Shown here: positions 45,868-59,500 of the stretch, piece by piece
Numbering within the stretch: position 1 is the first letter of the stretch
Layout of the letters: every line of letters starts with the position of its first letter
DNA from: Warburgia ugandensis
Taxonomy: Eukaryota; Streptophyta; Magnoliopsida; Canellales; Canellaceae
Reading direction: 5' to 3'
NCBI GenBank assembly: GCA_035236585.1
Contig: CP141139.1
Coordinates: 51,033,217-51,097,216 of the forward strand
DNA length: 64,000 bases
Position numbers and translations under genes: made by a program
Notes under the pieces: generated by a model
Database searches by the model: none
What the model saw: only the letters and a program-made list of their open reading frames with translations
Told to the model about the DNA's origin: nothing

Positions 45868-47241
45868 TCATCCTGCACATCTCAACCAACCTCTTAATCC
45901 ATCATTAGAAGTTCCACCATTACCAACAGCCATCCTAGCCATCTCCTTCACCATCTTAGCCATCCTCTTCACCCCTTCGTTCATCATCAGGTCTCTAACT
46001 TTCTCCCCAATCTCAACGCCCTTTATTATTTCTCCACTCTTCCACTCCCATTTCTCCTCCCACACCCCCAATCCACTTCTCTCCACTACCCTTGCATTTA
46101 TCCTTTGATCCCCGAGTTGTGGCCAAGCCAAAATAGGGACCCCAAACCAAGCAGCTTCAGTCACTGAATTCCACCCACAATGGCTCAAGAAACCGCCGAC
46201 AGCCTTATGCCCCAGAATTTCTGATTGCTCAACCCAATCCATCACCACCAACCCCTTTTCCTTATTCCTCTCCACAAACCCAATTCCCAGAACCTTCTCT
46301 AACTCCTCTCTGTCTTCGTTCTTATCAACAACCTTACTCTTCAAAACCCACACAAATCTACACCCACTTCTCTCCAATCCATAACCCAATTCTTTAATCT
46401 GCTCCTCACACAAGGCAGTCCTACTTCCAAAACTTACATACAAAACAGACCCATCTGGTTGTGAATCCAACCAACTTGGTGGTTTTCCCTTCTCAAACTC
46501 ACACTGTTCCAACGGCCCAATTGCCACCACTGGAGGAAGCCCTTGAACTACATTTCCACTGTTCAGAGATTTAAGAACCTCCTCTTCTAACTCCTCAAAG
46601 GTGTTGACTAGAATGCTATTAGCATTTACCAATTCGATTCCGTTTTCTACGAACTGGGTGGTGAACAGATTGGTCGGGTCAAGTAGTGCTGGAGGAATTG
46701 AGGTTTTCGGTATCGATGGCAAGCCATGAATATGGAAAACTTCAGGGAGATTGAGTTGTTTGTTGTTGCAACTGAACTGAGAAGGGAAGTGAGAGCAGAA
46801 AGCAAGCATCGAAGCAGAGGAAGTGAAGAGAATGTGGTTGGGAATGTTGAGTTTTCTGGTGATTGGGTTAATGGCAGAAGTGAGACTTACATCTGTGATT
46901 ATAGAAGTGATTGAGGAGGAGGAAAGGAGAGGGATTAAAAGGTGGGCGGATTGGCGAATCGCTTCGAATTGGAGGAAGAATGGGTCTGTGTTTTTGGATG
47001 TGGTGGGGTTGAGAGGAGGGAGGTGGAATTTTAGCGGTTTGATTTTGGGGTACGTGGAAAGGAATGTGAAGATGTGGTTGGATTCTGCTGAGGAGACTTG
47101 GGGGTGGATTGTGATAAGGAACACAGAAAGGCTGTGAGTGGAGAGGGTGGCTGCTAGTCGAAGGAATGGGGTTAAGTGGCCCATACCTGAACTTGGTAGA
47201 ATAGCTAAGTGAGGGGAACTTTGCTTGTCTAAGGTTGACAT
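45868..47241 (-). CDS. UDP-glycosyltransferase, UGT708-like (candidate C-glucosyltransferase)
   Basis: This intact, intronless 457-residue GT1 enzyme has the usual family length. It transfers a sugar, probably glucose from UDP-glucose, to a small acceptor in the cytosol. The N-terminal acceptor domain has LPSSGMGHLTPFLRLA, with the catalytic histidine at residue 22 and its likely partner aspartate at residue 117 (TDVSLTSA). The donor domain contains VLYVSFGSRTALCEEQIKEL (about 266-285) and a full 44-residue PSPG box at 336-379, from WVEQSEILGHKAVGGF to PQLGDQ. It includes HCGWNS at 354-359 and the final glutamine typical of glucose use. The SFGSRTA and VWVLKSKVVDKNED segments point to the UGT708 family, whose characterised members make flavonoid or dihydrochalcone C-glucosides. 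Acceptor and C- versus O-linkage are inferences. The start is chosen because it places LPSSGMGH at the usual distance from the N-terminus. No frameshift is seen. Confidence 0.95.
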   Translation of the reverse strand: MSTLDKQSSPHLAILPSSGMGHLTPFLRLAATLSTHSLSVFLITIHPQVSSAESNHIFTFLSTYPKIKPLKFHLPPLNPTTSKNTDPFFLQFEAIRQSAHLLIPLLSSSSITSIITDVSLTSAINPITRKLNIPNHILFTSSASMLAFCSHFPSQFSCNNKQLNLPEVFHIHGLPSIPKTSIPPALLDPTNLFTTQFVENGIELVNANSILVNTFEELEEEVLKSLNSGNVVQGLPPVVAIGPLEQCEFEKGKPPSWLDSQPDGSVLYVSFGSRTALCEEQIKELGYGLERSGCRFVWVLKSKVVDKNEDREELEKVLGIGFVERNKEKGLVVMDWVEQSEILGHKAVGGFLSHCGWNSVTEAAWFGVPILAWPQLGDQRINARVVERSGLGVWEEKWEWKSGEIIKGVEIGEKVRDLMMNEGVKRMAKMVKEMARMAVGNGGTSNDGLRGWLRCAG

Positions 47242-47640
47242 TCCAGGCAGAGAGAGAGAGAGAGAGAGATGAAAACTCTGAAAGAGGAAAAAACGGCGAG
47301 GGGGAGACCCAATTGAGTTTACACTGATCCAAGACGAGGCGAGGGATTAATTTCTCTGATCAAAGTAGTCAAGAATACCAGGAGAAACCAAGGGAGAAGC
47401 AACAAGACCGTTTCCGATATACGTCTACAGAGAGAGAGAGAGAGATAAAATGTAGAGCAGTGGCTACCGCATGATCCTGGAAAAGAAGTAACCCTGAAGC
47501 GAAATTGATCGGACGGGACCAGTTCCGCTAAGAGAGAAAAATGCACCCTAGAACGTGCGGCACAGATTAAATTGCAGTTGGCGATGCAATCAAGACGGGG
47601 TTTCTCCCTTTATTTAATTGGCCAGAATTGACTGGTAGTA
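47242..47640 (-). promoter_or_regulatory. Putative 5' leader and core promoter of the UGT gene
   Basis: Two AG runs (47,249-47,269 and 47,428-47,446) read as CT-rich tracts on the transcribed strand, a common feature of plant 5' leaders and core promoters. Farther up, GGCCAATTAAATAAAGGG on the minus strand (about 47,606-47,623) combines a CCAAT word and a TATA-like TTAAATAAA. If it is used, transcription would start near 47,575-47,580, with a leader of about 335 bases. The two motifs are unusually close together, so this placement is tentative. The 75-codon frame at 47,319-47,546 is judged a leader by-product. Confidence 0.35.
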
Positions 47641-48721
47641 CTGATGGCAGTAATCCCTGACAAAACATGCCAAATGAGCTTCAACCACGGACTTCATGTC
47701 CGTGATCCAACCACGCTGAGTTCCTCCGTCTAACCTGTTCTGTTCTCGGAATTAATGTGGTATAGCGCCACGAGTACAAGCTTCAACAGCTCTGGACAAT
47801 TTTATGGCCCGCTTATTCTCGCTGCAAGTCCAGTACAGAAAACAACTAGATAGCCTTTCCAAAGTGGTCGTGCCCAACTATTTTCATTTAGTTGATAGGA
47901 AAATCACGTCGCTAGGACATTCCTACAATTGCTTTCGCGGCTATTTCGAGCAAGTCATTTTACTGCGGTGGTTACTACAATATGTGTCGACTTGTATTTA
48001 CATTTATTTAAAGAGTCCTGGTATTTTCAAGCGCTAGGAAAGCGGCTTATTTTCAGACGCTGGTTTTTTCAAAGTTTCATCATAATTTTCGAAAGATCTA
48101 ACCAGTTTTTCTTGTTTTGATTCTTTTAAATTACCTAACTGACAAAAGGCCATCCGATTGAACCTCTTTAGCATTTGAAAATACTAAGACCTTAATGCAA
48201 AATAGGATTTTTTTTACAGAAATACTATTATATTTTTGACAATTTTGCAAAAAAATCCAACATTTTCTTGATTTTGTAAATTTGTCATTAAATTTTACAT
48301 ATCTTTATAAAAATGCCATTCTATTACTTTTTCATCCTACTTTTCAGTTAAAATTTCTAATTTTCATTTTTGCCCTCATCTGCCGCTGCCAGCTCCCCAT
48401 TTTTGGCGACATCCACCTTTGCCAGCCCCCCAAGCTACTGTTTTTGTCCTCTCTAACACGTGCTTCCCTCCCCCCCCCCCCCCCCATCATCAACATTTCT
48501 ATTGCAGCCTTGGCCCCCACCCCCAACCTTTTTGGTAGCCAATCATTGTCCTCAGCATTTTCGAAGCACCCCTGACTGATAAGCAACATCCTCCACAAAC
48601 CACCTCAATGATTGGCAGCCAGCTCACCCTCTGGCACACCTCTACCCCATCTGCAGTGCCTAATTACCCCCACCCTATTGCCTGCCTCCTCCTCGGCACT
48701 TCTGGCACACCCCATCTGCAC
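47641..48721. other. Upstream region of the UGT gene, no gene recognised
   Basis: This stretch has more mixed base composition than its surroundings up to about 48,120, then AT-rich sequence, then a C-rich block with a run of 15 C (about 48,472-48,486). A small perfect hairpin, CACGGAC-TTCAT-GTCCGTG, is at about 47,684-47,702. The open frames here (for example 47,804-48,037 and 48,282-48,575) show no domain or family likeness. No TE ends were identified. Confidence 0.4.
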
Positions 48722-48893
48722 TTCTATCGCAATGGTAAAAGTTGTCGTGTGACCTTGAGGTCACGGGTTCAAGGCGTAGAAATAACCTCTTGCAAAATGC
48801 AAGATAAGGCTGTGTACTTTAGGCCCTTGTGGTCCGCCCCTTCCCCAGACCCTGCATAGGCGGGAGCTTCGTGCACCACGGCTGCCCTTTTAA
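48722..48893 (+). mobile_element. Au-type SINE (tRNA-derived)
   Basis: The A-box-like start TATCGCAATGGTAAAAGTTG is followed by the B-box-like GGTCACGGGTTCAAGGC. The Au SINE body follows: CTCTTGCAAAATGCA, AAGGCTGTGTAC and GGCCCTTGTGGTCC. The tail is GGGAGCTTCGTGCACC with GGCTGCCCTTTT. Such elements are copied by pol III transcription and LINE machinery. It lacks a few 5' bases relative to the usual GGGGAGCCTTGGCGCAA start. It is close enough to the consensus to be fairly young. Confidence 0.85.
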
Positions 48894-49586
48894 CATGACC
48901 AATCCAACTGTCAAACAGTTACTTTCCTCTTATATTTCTCAATATAACTACTTTGACCATCAACTTCCAGTTCAAAACTCACCTTTGCCCTGCTATCTAC
49001 TTGTATTTCAAAATATAACTAGTCTTGACCCCAGTTTCCAGTTCAGAACTCACCTTTGCCTGCTAAGCTACATATGAGATCTTGGTGAATTCAAACCACC
49101 ATACTCTTGAGATGTATGGGGAAAACTACATTAACTCAAGCACTCTAACTATACCATAAATAAAAACTTGGAGCAACAATAATTCAAACCATTGTACTAG
49201 TAAAATCTTAGAAACATCTTATACCATAAGTAAAAGCTAAGAAATAGCTCCATAGTTCGTTGGTTGTTGCAAACTTCAAACTCCATGGCACTAGTTGCAC
49301 ACATAAGTGTAATCGCCATTCTCCATAAGATTCATAGACCCCTTTGTTAGCTAGAATCATTAAGATTAAAAAAAAAAAAAAAAACTTTGTTGATCAAGGG
49401 AAAGCAATGATGGAAATTTGTTGCTTTGCACCATCTCCCTAAGTTGATTGAAATCAAAGACCTACCATTTGATAGGTAGATCAAACCTCATTTCTACTAA
49501 CTCATTTGCAAGACAAGTATAGTACATTTGGAATGTTTAGCCTTGGATTAATTAGAATTACAATGCATATGTATAACCTTGGATCA
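48894..49586. other. Unassigned stretch with a 65-bp tandem duplication
   Basis: Two adjacent copies of a unit of about 65 bp lie at 48,945-49,075, each with AATATAACTA, TTCCAGTTCA and AACTCACCTTTGCC. A 19-base A-run is at about 49,366-49,384. I see no gene. Confidence 0.5.
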
Positions 49587-51261
<1,675 letters not shown>

Positions 51262-54200
51262 TGTAATACCCCTAGTTTTTTTAGACTTCATTTTATGTAA
51301 TTATTAGTAGGAATTTAAATGATACACGGAATCAAAATTTCAAGAACTAAGTCTTGTAGGAATAAAATTATGAAAAACAAAGAATCAATCCTTGAAACAT
51401 CAATAATTGTAATATGCACTGAAGGGTAAAATTGGAAGAATAACTTGTAATTACTTTAATGATTAATTTAAAATTAAATAAAGGAAAAAAGGGTAAAATC
51501 AATTTAAGGTAGCCTTACCTAACAAATTTCATATTTTAGATTCTATAATAAGGGTAAAAAGAGGATAATAGAGAAGAAGAAAAGGAAGAGATGAAGAAGA
51601 GAAAGAGATAAGGAAGGGGGAGTGACAAGGGAAGTCCAGACCATTGAAAAAGGGAGAAAGGACCTCCATTAACACTAGCATGAAGGTGATCATGTGTGAT
51701 TTACTGTTACCAAAGGCAATGCAAGACAAAGAGAAATAGAGCGACCATTTGGATAGATGATTTGAGCTTATCATCTTCTCCATCTTGAAAAAATGACAAG
51801 AAATCCTCAAGCTAATCTAAAATTTGATCATCCATCACCACGAACTAGATGGACTGTAACACATTGGAGAATTGTAGTATGCTAAAGAAAACGACCTAGA
51901 TTGATTATTGTAGCTTGTCATCTTCTTCACCATGATGAGAGGAACAAAACCCCTATAACTATTTAGTGATCTAAATAATATTGAGAGAGATCTAGCATGA
52001 ACATAAACGCATGCCCACGATCGAAACCGATCGCTGTTGATTGTCGATTACCAGATTTCCACATCTTACGAATGGTTTGATTTTCTTAGTAGACCCGTGA
52101 TTTGCCTATAAGGTCTAATCCATTAAAAGACCCATGATCTTCTTATCAAACTTGTAGATGTAGAAATCAAAAATTTCTAGTCTGGACCATTAAAAGCGAC
52201 CTAAAACCTTAACTTGTGAATCCAAAAAGCAATATAGACCCAAATTTTTGTCTGAGACATTTGATGGAATCATATCAATCATGCAAACTATATTCTTTAA
52301 AGAAATTAAGGATCTGAGAACTTCTAGACAATTGTGTGTGGCCTAGATCGATCAAATCAAAGACACCAAATTGTAGTCAAACACACCAACTACCACCACA
52401 TACTCAAAGTTAAGTGATCAAAGGTAGGAGCACATCTCATTTAAATTGATTAAGTTTCATTTTATTTAAATCATGGATAGTAAATTATAGAAAATGTATA
52501 AATTGTATGATTACGATGAATCAAACCATAAAGTATCTATTAAGATGATCTGACATAATAAATGGACTGATTTAGTGGATAGATTGTCCTAAATTAGAAA
52601 TTTTAGGCTTTAGGATAATTGTAAACCATTGGCCTAACCAATCAGAACTAGATCTGACTTTCCAATCAATGGGTTGTCATTGAAATGTAAAAAAAAAAGA
52701 TCCATAAGTCATAAATGAGTGAGATTCAAAAATAATAAGATAATCTAAACAGTTGATCTATAACCAATGCCTAGGATCTGATTATTTGGCATAGTTAAAG
52801 AAATAAATTTGTGATCAATGATGAAAAAAAGCAATATAAAAGAGGCAGCCCCAGTGCACAAAGCTCTTGCATATGTAGGGTTTGGGCAAGGAGCAGTCTG
52901 CAAGGGTCAAAGTATGCGGCCTTACCTTGCATTTTGCATGAGGCTATTTCCACTCCTTGAACCTATGACTTCAAGGTTACACGATGACAACTCTACTATT
53001 GCGCCAAGGCTCCCCTTCAAACCAAAAGCATTATCATCTTAATAAATGATGATCAAGGACATAATAAACCATAAGTATAATTTGTGGGAAAGGAAATAAA
53101 TTATAATTATGTATGTCTTGATAGATATGCTAGTAGATATAGAACTAGGTATTAGCGTATTCTGACAGGTTTGGTACTCCATATTTGGGATCCACTGCCA
53201 TGCTCCATTAATACTAACTCTGGAATGACATATAGTTATTTCCATATGGGGAGATAGCCTTTCACAGTGTGGTCACCACCCAACCTTTTACCTCACTGTA
53301 GGCAGGGTTCCATATCATAAGTTTTAAAGAACTAGTAGCGGAACCCTACTTCTCTCCTAGCATAGCATCCACTAGGCTCACGCCTGTATAAAACAAATCC
53401 ATCAGGCATCCATGCCTTTATATAATAAAAACACTAGGTTACTTGCCTGTCAAATGTAAATCCATTGAAATTATCATAAGATATACATATTTAGTACCAA
53501 TGTATCTAAATACATTTCTTTTTAGCTTTAAAAATCATGTTCACTAAATATCATGGATTAAACATGCATTTTAGATAAACAATTCAAATCATGCTCTTAC
53601 ACATATTTGTATGAATTTCTAAACCATGGAATAGTACTCATAATATAAACAGTTTCTCATTTTATCACATGTATTTATTTAAAAAAGAATGCCATTTCCA
53701 TTCCATGAATAAAGTTATAGATACTACATGCATGAGAAATAACAATAAATACATTTAGCATTTTAAAATAAGTTATGCAATTTAATTGTCCTGCTATTCA
53801 TGATTTATCAAATAACCATTATAATTATAAATATTATATCTTATAATTTTAAAAATGAGTGCATCATGTTCCATCTACACAAGCATAGCTTGTTGGAATA
53901 TAGTGAATGTTTGTGAATGTTTACAATATCTTAGGTTTAGAGACATAGGAATAGAGGAGATTGTACTAGGAGTATATTAGTAATTCAGTTATGTTGTGAG
54001 GGTATGTTTGTAAATGAGTTGTTGGACATAATTACAATAATAGTATTTAGATTGTATTTGAATATTAAGTATATTTTGTAAAGTAATTATAATAATACAA
54101 GGACACGACTGCTGACTAGATGGATCCTAGCTAAGTAAACTTATTTAAAATGGTTACATGAAAAGAAAATTATTTTTGTTTTTAAAATTTATAATTAAAT

Positions 54201-54357
54201 TAGCTTAGAAAAAAAAATAAAATCACACTAGGGTTTTTGAAATGAATTTCAAAGAAAATAATTTTCATTGTTTGATTTCTAAGTATTTTTCTAAACCTGG
54301 GGCCTTGCCTTTTGAAAAGAATAAAGAAAGAGTGTTATAAAAACCAAGGTCGTCATA
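51262..54357 (+). repeat. 5' LTR (3.1 kb) of the right-hand Ty3/gypsy element
   Basis: It starts TGTAATACCCCTAG and ends AAGGTCGTCATA, next to a perfect primer site. Its last part resembles the end of the solo LTR at 60,445-63,559 (shared GGGTTTTT followed by GAATTT and AAAGAAAA, and GGTCGTCA at the tip). The family is therefore the same or closely related. It contains a SINE (52,838-53,023). Other open frames inside are not gene-like. Confidence 0.8.
52838..53023 (-). mobile_element. Au-type SINE inserted in the LTR, with target-site duplication
   Basis: On the minus strand it begins AAGGGGAGCCTTGGCGCAAT, continues with the B-box-like AGGTTCAAGG, CTCATGCAAAATGCAAGG and CTTTGTGCACTGGGGCTGCC. 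It is longer at the 5' end than the copy at 48,722. The flanks carry an imperfect direct repeat, AAAAGCAATAT (52,827-52,837) and AAAAGCATTAT (53,024-53,034), consistent with LINE-mediated insertion. Confidence 0.85.
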
Positions 54358-54358
54358 G

Positions 54359-54371
54359 TTGGTATCAGAGC
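54359..54371 (+). other. Primer binding site, perfect tRNA-iMet type
   Basis: TTGGTATCAGAGC lies one base after the LTR end. It matches the standard plant initiator-methionine tRNA primer site exactly, in contrast to the decayed sites elsewhere in the window. Confidence 0.9.
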
Positions 54372-54639
54372 AAGGTTTATCCACTCACAGCTACTCCTAA
54401 AAGTCTAAAGTTGAGATAGTAATCCAAAGTAACAATTAGAAATAACATGAGTTAAATGGTTAACTCACATAGAAAATGTTGAATTATGAATAGATACTAC
54501 CTAAGAGAGTGACTAAGAAAACAACTTGAGGGGCTATAGATTCCAACATGGAGAATTCAGGACTAGTGAATCACGTAGTTGAGATAGTGACATAGGTGAT
54601 ACAAGGCATTCTACCTTGTAACTTGTGCAGACTCCACCA

Positions 54640-55625
54640 AAGCCTGTAGCAGCACCAAGTACATTGACCCATGCATAGCCTGTAATAGTACTCAATACAC
54701 TGGCTCACCATGAAGCCTTACCTATGCCAAATCAAAATCAAACCTTGCCTATGCCTAGTACAAGTGAGGGTAGTTCAAAGGGCATTCCTAAGAAGATAGA
54801 CAAGATAATAGAAAGTTTTTAGAAAATGGTCCATGAGCTTATAGGGAAGAAAGATCCAAACACTATAGAGGAATGGATCTTTGAGGTAGAAAAAACTTTT
54901 GGAGTTATGGAAATCTCAATGGAAAGAAATGTGAAGATTGCCACCCATATCTTAAAGCAGGAAGCAACATTCTAGTTGAGATTAGCACAAAGAAACTATT
55001 TTCCTAACCATGAGGATGTTAAATGGGATGAGTTCAAGGAAGTATTGAATGACAAGTATTTCCCTCTTCATGTTCAAACAATGAAGAAAAGTGAGTTTCT
55101 AAACTTGCAACAGAGGAATCTCATAGTATTGGGGAGTGAGAACAAGTTCATGCATTTGAAGAAGTTTGTATCCAATGTTTATACTACTGATAGATAGATA
55201 GATAGATAGATAGATAGCTAATAGATTTTTGAAGGTATGAACCCTGGAATTGAGGATGAAGGTCTCAAGAACAGGACCTAAGTCCTTGGAAAATGCTATA
55301 GAGATGGCATCGAGGTTTAAGGAAGACTACAAAAAGAATCATACAGCGAGGCAAAGGGAGATAGGGAGTACCAGGACTGGACCCTTAAGTAAGGGTAAAT
55401 GACCCTTCTCAGCACTCAAATCTCAAAGATCCCTGGGGCAATATGCCGCAAACCAAGATAGGAGGCAGTGTCCTAGATGCAGGATGTATCACTTAGGGAA
55501 TGTATGCCCTAGACTAGGATAGGTGCAACAACAACATTAGGAATAGAGACCTATTTGATGCTACGATTATGGGGAGTGTGGACATATCACTAGTGCATGC
55601 CCCAAATGATAGGTTATTGGTGGGA
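54640..55625 (+). pseudogene. gag remnant with degenerate zinc knuckle
   Basis: The capsid part is readable: DPNTIEEWIFEVEKTFGVME, then VKIATHILKQEA, then the open stretch 54,976-55,197 with WDEFKEVLNDKYFPLHVQ and FLNLQQRN. Further on, RQCPRCRMYHLGNVCP is followed by the knuckle CYDYGECGHITSACP (about 55,558-55,603). Its second cysteine is replaced by tyrosine; the histidine and the other cysteines remain. A (TAGA)n run at 55,189-55,216 and several stops disrupt the frame. Confidence 0.85.
55189..55216. repeat. (GATA)n microsatellite within gag
   Basis: Seven GATA-type units interrupt the gag remnant and add repeated in-frame stops. Confidence 0.9.
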
Positions 55626-55639
55626 CTAAGGTAGAGATT

Positions 55640-56580
55640 GTCCCTTGGCATTAGGGAAGATTGTTTACTACTGTATATGGCCAAGTACAAGTTCCCAATG
55701 AATTGATTGAAGGTACATTATTTGTCTATGATAGATATGCCAAAGTTTTGTTTATTCAGCATCTACATATTCCTTTATTTCCTATGTATATGCATCCCGT
55801 ATGGAGTTACCATTGCTAAAGTTGGGGCTTCACTTAGATGTGATGATCCTAGTTAGTGAGCTAGTCATAGTACATGAGCATTTTCAAGAAGTACCAAAAG
55901 TTATAGTCAAAAGATGGATATGGTTCTCATCCTACTTAATAAGATAGATTTTGACATCATTTTGAGGATGGATTGATTACCCATGTATTGCGTAATCATG
56001 GATTGTTGCAAAAAGTAAATCACTTTTTGCATACCTGAAGAGAAAGTGATAATATTGCATGGGAGACAAGACACCTTAGGTGGTTGAATCATTTTAACTG
56101 CGAAAGCAGCTAGACATATCTCCAAGGGTTATCAAGCATTTTTTATGATTGTAGTTGCAATAGATGTTGAACGGCCTAAGATAGGAGAGTTAGATATCAT
56201 CAGAGAGTACCATGGCATATTTCTAGAGGAACTTCCTAGATTACCACTCAGTAAGAGATTGAGTTCACCATGGAACTTTTACTAGGCACAGCGACTATCT
56301 CTAAGGCACCATATAGGAGGACCCCAGACGAGTTGAAAGAGTAGAAGAGTCAGTTACAAGAGTTATTAGATAGAGGATTTATTTGGCATAATAGTTCACC
56401 TTGGAGAGCACTGACCCTTTTTATCAAGAAAATGGATGGATTAATGTGACTATGCATTGACTACATGATGTCAAATAATGTCATGATAAAGAATAAGTAC
56501 CCTCTACCATGCATTGATGACTTGTTTGATTATCTTCAGTCAACTAAGGTCTTTTTTAAGATCGACTTGAGATCAAGGTA
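55640..56580 (+). pseudogene. Protease and start of RT, Ty3/gypsy
   Basis: The protease start VPNELIEGTLFVYDRYAKVLF (about 55,690-55,755) matches the GTLLVHNSYARVLFDSGA region, but the catalytic DSG is lost. RT begins with IIREYHGIFLEELPRLP near 56,195-56,250. It continues with SHL- and DRGF-like blocks, and DDLFDYLQ near 56,515. The sequence is cut at 56,580 within DLRSRY, where a solo LTR is inserted. Many stops are present. Confidence 0.75.
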
Positions 56581-59500
56581 TGTGACACCCCGGGTTTTAA
56601 CAATAATATAATAACAATTTATAAAAACAGTCGGGATCCCTATTTTAAAAACTTTGATATTAAAGTGATAAAAAAAAAATTCGATAAAAGCACTTCTTTC
56701 AAAATTTGGGGAGTCATATAACCACAAAACTATAGATTTAAGGGTGAAATAAAATACCATTTCTACTGAAAATCTAGCAAAGTCTCCTCTATATTTTGGA
56801 CCATTGGACATGACAAGATAAATACAAAATAACCTAATAAGAATAATATAAGACATGACATATAGGAGACTCAGTCTCCACACCCATCCACATAATCAAA
56901 TACTATTTTCAATAAAATGTATACTCCAACAATAGATAAGAAAATCAAGTCATGACAAAATACCCAGGGTACCTCCATACAACCATCACATCTAACATGA
57001 ATTCATATTCTTACATCCAGGTCACATTGCAATTTTAATTAAAGCACAGTCCATACTCAAAACCCAAAGTGAGGTCTTGAACAAACCTTGTCATCTATGA
57101 ACATTCTCAATGCTTCACTAAGAAACTACCATCATTTTTACCCGCTCTATCATCACGTCAACCTATTGTCACTCTCTCTATCTAAGGCATTGCAAACACA
57201 GCAATGCCTGAGCAAGCTATGTTTATGTAGGTGATTACAAGAAATAAAACATGCAATAAACACTTTGCAAAGAGTACCAATATCATGTCAAGTATCAATA
57301 GAGTAAATCATTTATAAGGCAATGAAATCATCAGGTGTTCAGAATGCAAAGCTTATGAATCTCATAAATCTAAATGAAACAACCAAGATCAAAACATGCT
57401 TTTCATATAAGGCAATGCAATATCAAAGAAAAATATCATGGCATGCGAAGCATGATCAATACATGAATCAGCATCTGTCAAAATAGATAAAAATCTGCAT
57501 CCACAAAATAATATGAAGCATGTCATGATAAACAGGGAACTACATACAATAAGCCCTGGGAGTGTTCCAAGACACTTAAACATAGGTAATGAGTACTCAT
57601 ACCAAACCCTGGGTCCCTCCTGTGCAGCCAGCATCAGCCCCCGGAGTTGCTCACGATTTAGGCCTGCCTTACCTCGGTTCACCCCACATATAAATACCAC
57701 ATGAGCATACAAAATAACAATATGGGCTACTATGCTATAGTGGCAACCATACCAGGATCTAAACCATTGTCGCTCCTAGTCGATACCTAAACAGGAGACT
57801 TTCTCCATCTCCATGGGAGGGAATAGACCCGTAGGGGAGACTACCCATGATGCCACCACCTACATACTTGGCCCTGTATCACTCAAGAGCAGTGTTTAAT
57901 CATCATCATTATAAAGTCAGAGGGCGGGTGGGCAACCCTACAACCCTCCTAGCATAGTACCCACTAGGTAGAAACACTCATTATAAAGTAGCAAAACATG
58001 CTATAAATCATGAAAAACTCCCAAGTGAAATAAACCTCAATAAACTGAATCAAAATACATGATAGAGCATAAACCATCACATCTAAAAACATGGATAATC
58101 GTATAATCAATTGTCATGCTATCAAAAGTGAAGTAATAAGCATGTTTTAATAAACACGATGGGGCGTAAAACACATGCCTCAAGAATTTCAAGTGAGAAG
58201 TCATGATCAAGCAAATAAGGAAAAATCCTGAATGTAATCACCTACCTTAAATGAAGAACCACTCGTTTGTATATCTCAAGTCTCGATAAGACTCCAGTCT
58301 AGCTCAATCACCTCAATACTTGTACCTAGATACACAATACATCCAGTCATACTCATAATCCACTTTGTTTAACCTGGATTCTTAATCACACAACATTATG
58401 TTTTTGCATTTCATTACAGTGCGTTCAAGACATTTTAATGATTCTCATCCCTAGAATCTTAAGGCAGGGCCCGCGATAATCGGTTCATAATTCAAATCAT
58501 AGTTAATTAGGCCCACTCATAACCATCTAGTCCTTTTCTTAATTACATCCATGCATGTTTCAAAGTTATTAAGCTCAGATCAATATACATCTAGGTTAAT
58601 TTATCATTTAAAATCAAGCATTATTATATAAATATCATGCTCAATCATATCTAATTGAAATCAAACCACTCCATCAAATGATTAAGACAGTAATCTTACC
58701 TCGAACAAGTCAATCTGAATATTATTTAGCTGTCTACTTGGTTGGATCGTCCATCGACTGCCTCAATTGTGCTCGATCATCAAATATCTATGCTGATCTC
58801 GTCAAAGATCCTCACCTGATCACCCTAGATCACCTAAAAGCTTAGTAATTCTAATCAATTAATCTAAATAAGAATTTTGAATGGTTCGAATCATCCAATT
58901 GGATCTAATTTCATACTTAGATCTTTAGTTGATCTCAGTCATTGAACATGATCTGCTAAATCATCTCCAATAACACTTCAAACCCAATATTCTTGTATAG
59001 ATCCATGATCTATATTTCATGAGGATCACTACAGACTGCATGGATCAGAAAAATGAAGTCAGATCATCATAGATCAAATGATCTGACCTTCGATCAAATG
59101 TCTGGTAAAATCAATGGTTAGATCTTCCCTGATCAAGAAATGAGAAGATGGGTTTTGTTCCCCGTGTTATTAGGATTATGGGAGTTTCTTGGATCTCCAA
59201 TATTCCTCCTAGATTGGTTAGAATAGTGAGTCACAAATCAAGGGGGTGAAGGGGGCTCACTGAGTCTACTTAGCTCCCCAAAATGAGTCAGGGAGAGTTG
59301 ATCTGGTGAGTTAGCTCAGCCCTAACTCATTAGAAAGGGAAACAAGAGGGAGGAGGGTGATGGTGGCCATTGGCTACCAGCTAGCTCACCACCTAAACTC
59401 AGCGAGGAGGAGAAGTAGGGGGAAAACCCTGGCCGTGCTAGTGGCGGGGAGAGGCAAGCTGTAGGAAGGAAAGAAGGGCAACCCGTGTGGCAGGTCCATG

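Noticed and set aside
46726-47332. Open frames of 62, 104 and 154 codons overlapping the start of the UGT gene
   Set aside because: They are other-frame shadows of a real, motif-complete coding sequence.
48722-48893. tRNA-like A and B boxes suggesting a tRNA gene
   Set aside because: The cloverleaf is incomplete, and the downstream body matches an Au-type SINE, so it is a SINE head.
57389-57712. 107-codon open frame with a hydrophobic stretch
   Set aside because: It sits within solo LTR 1 with no start context or homology, and is likely chance.
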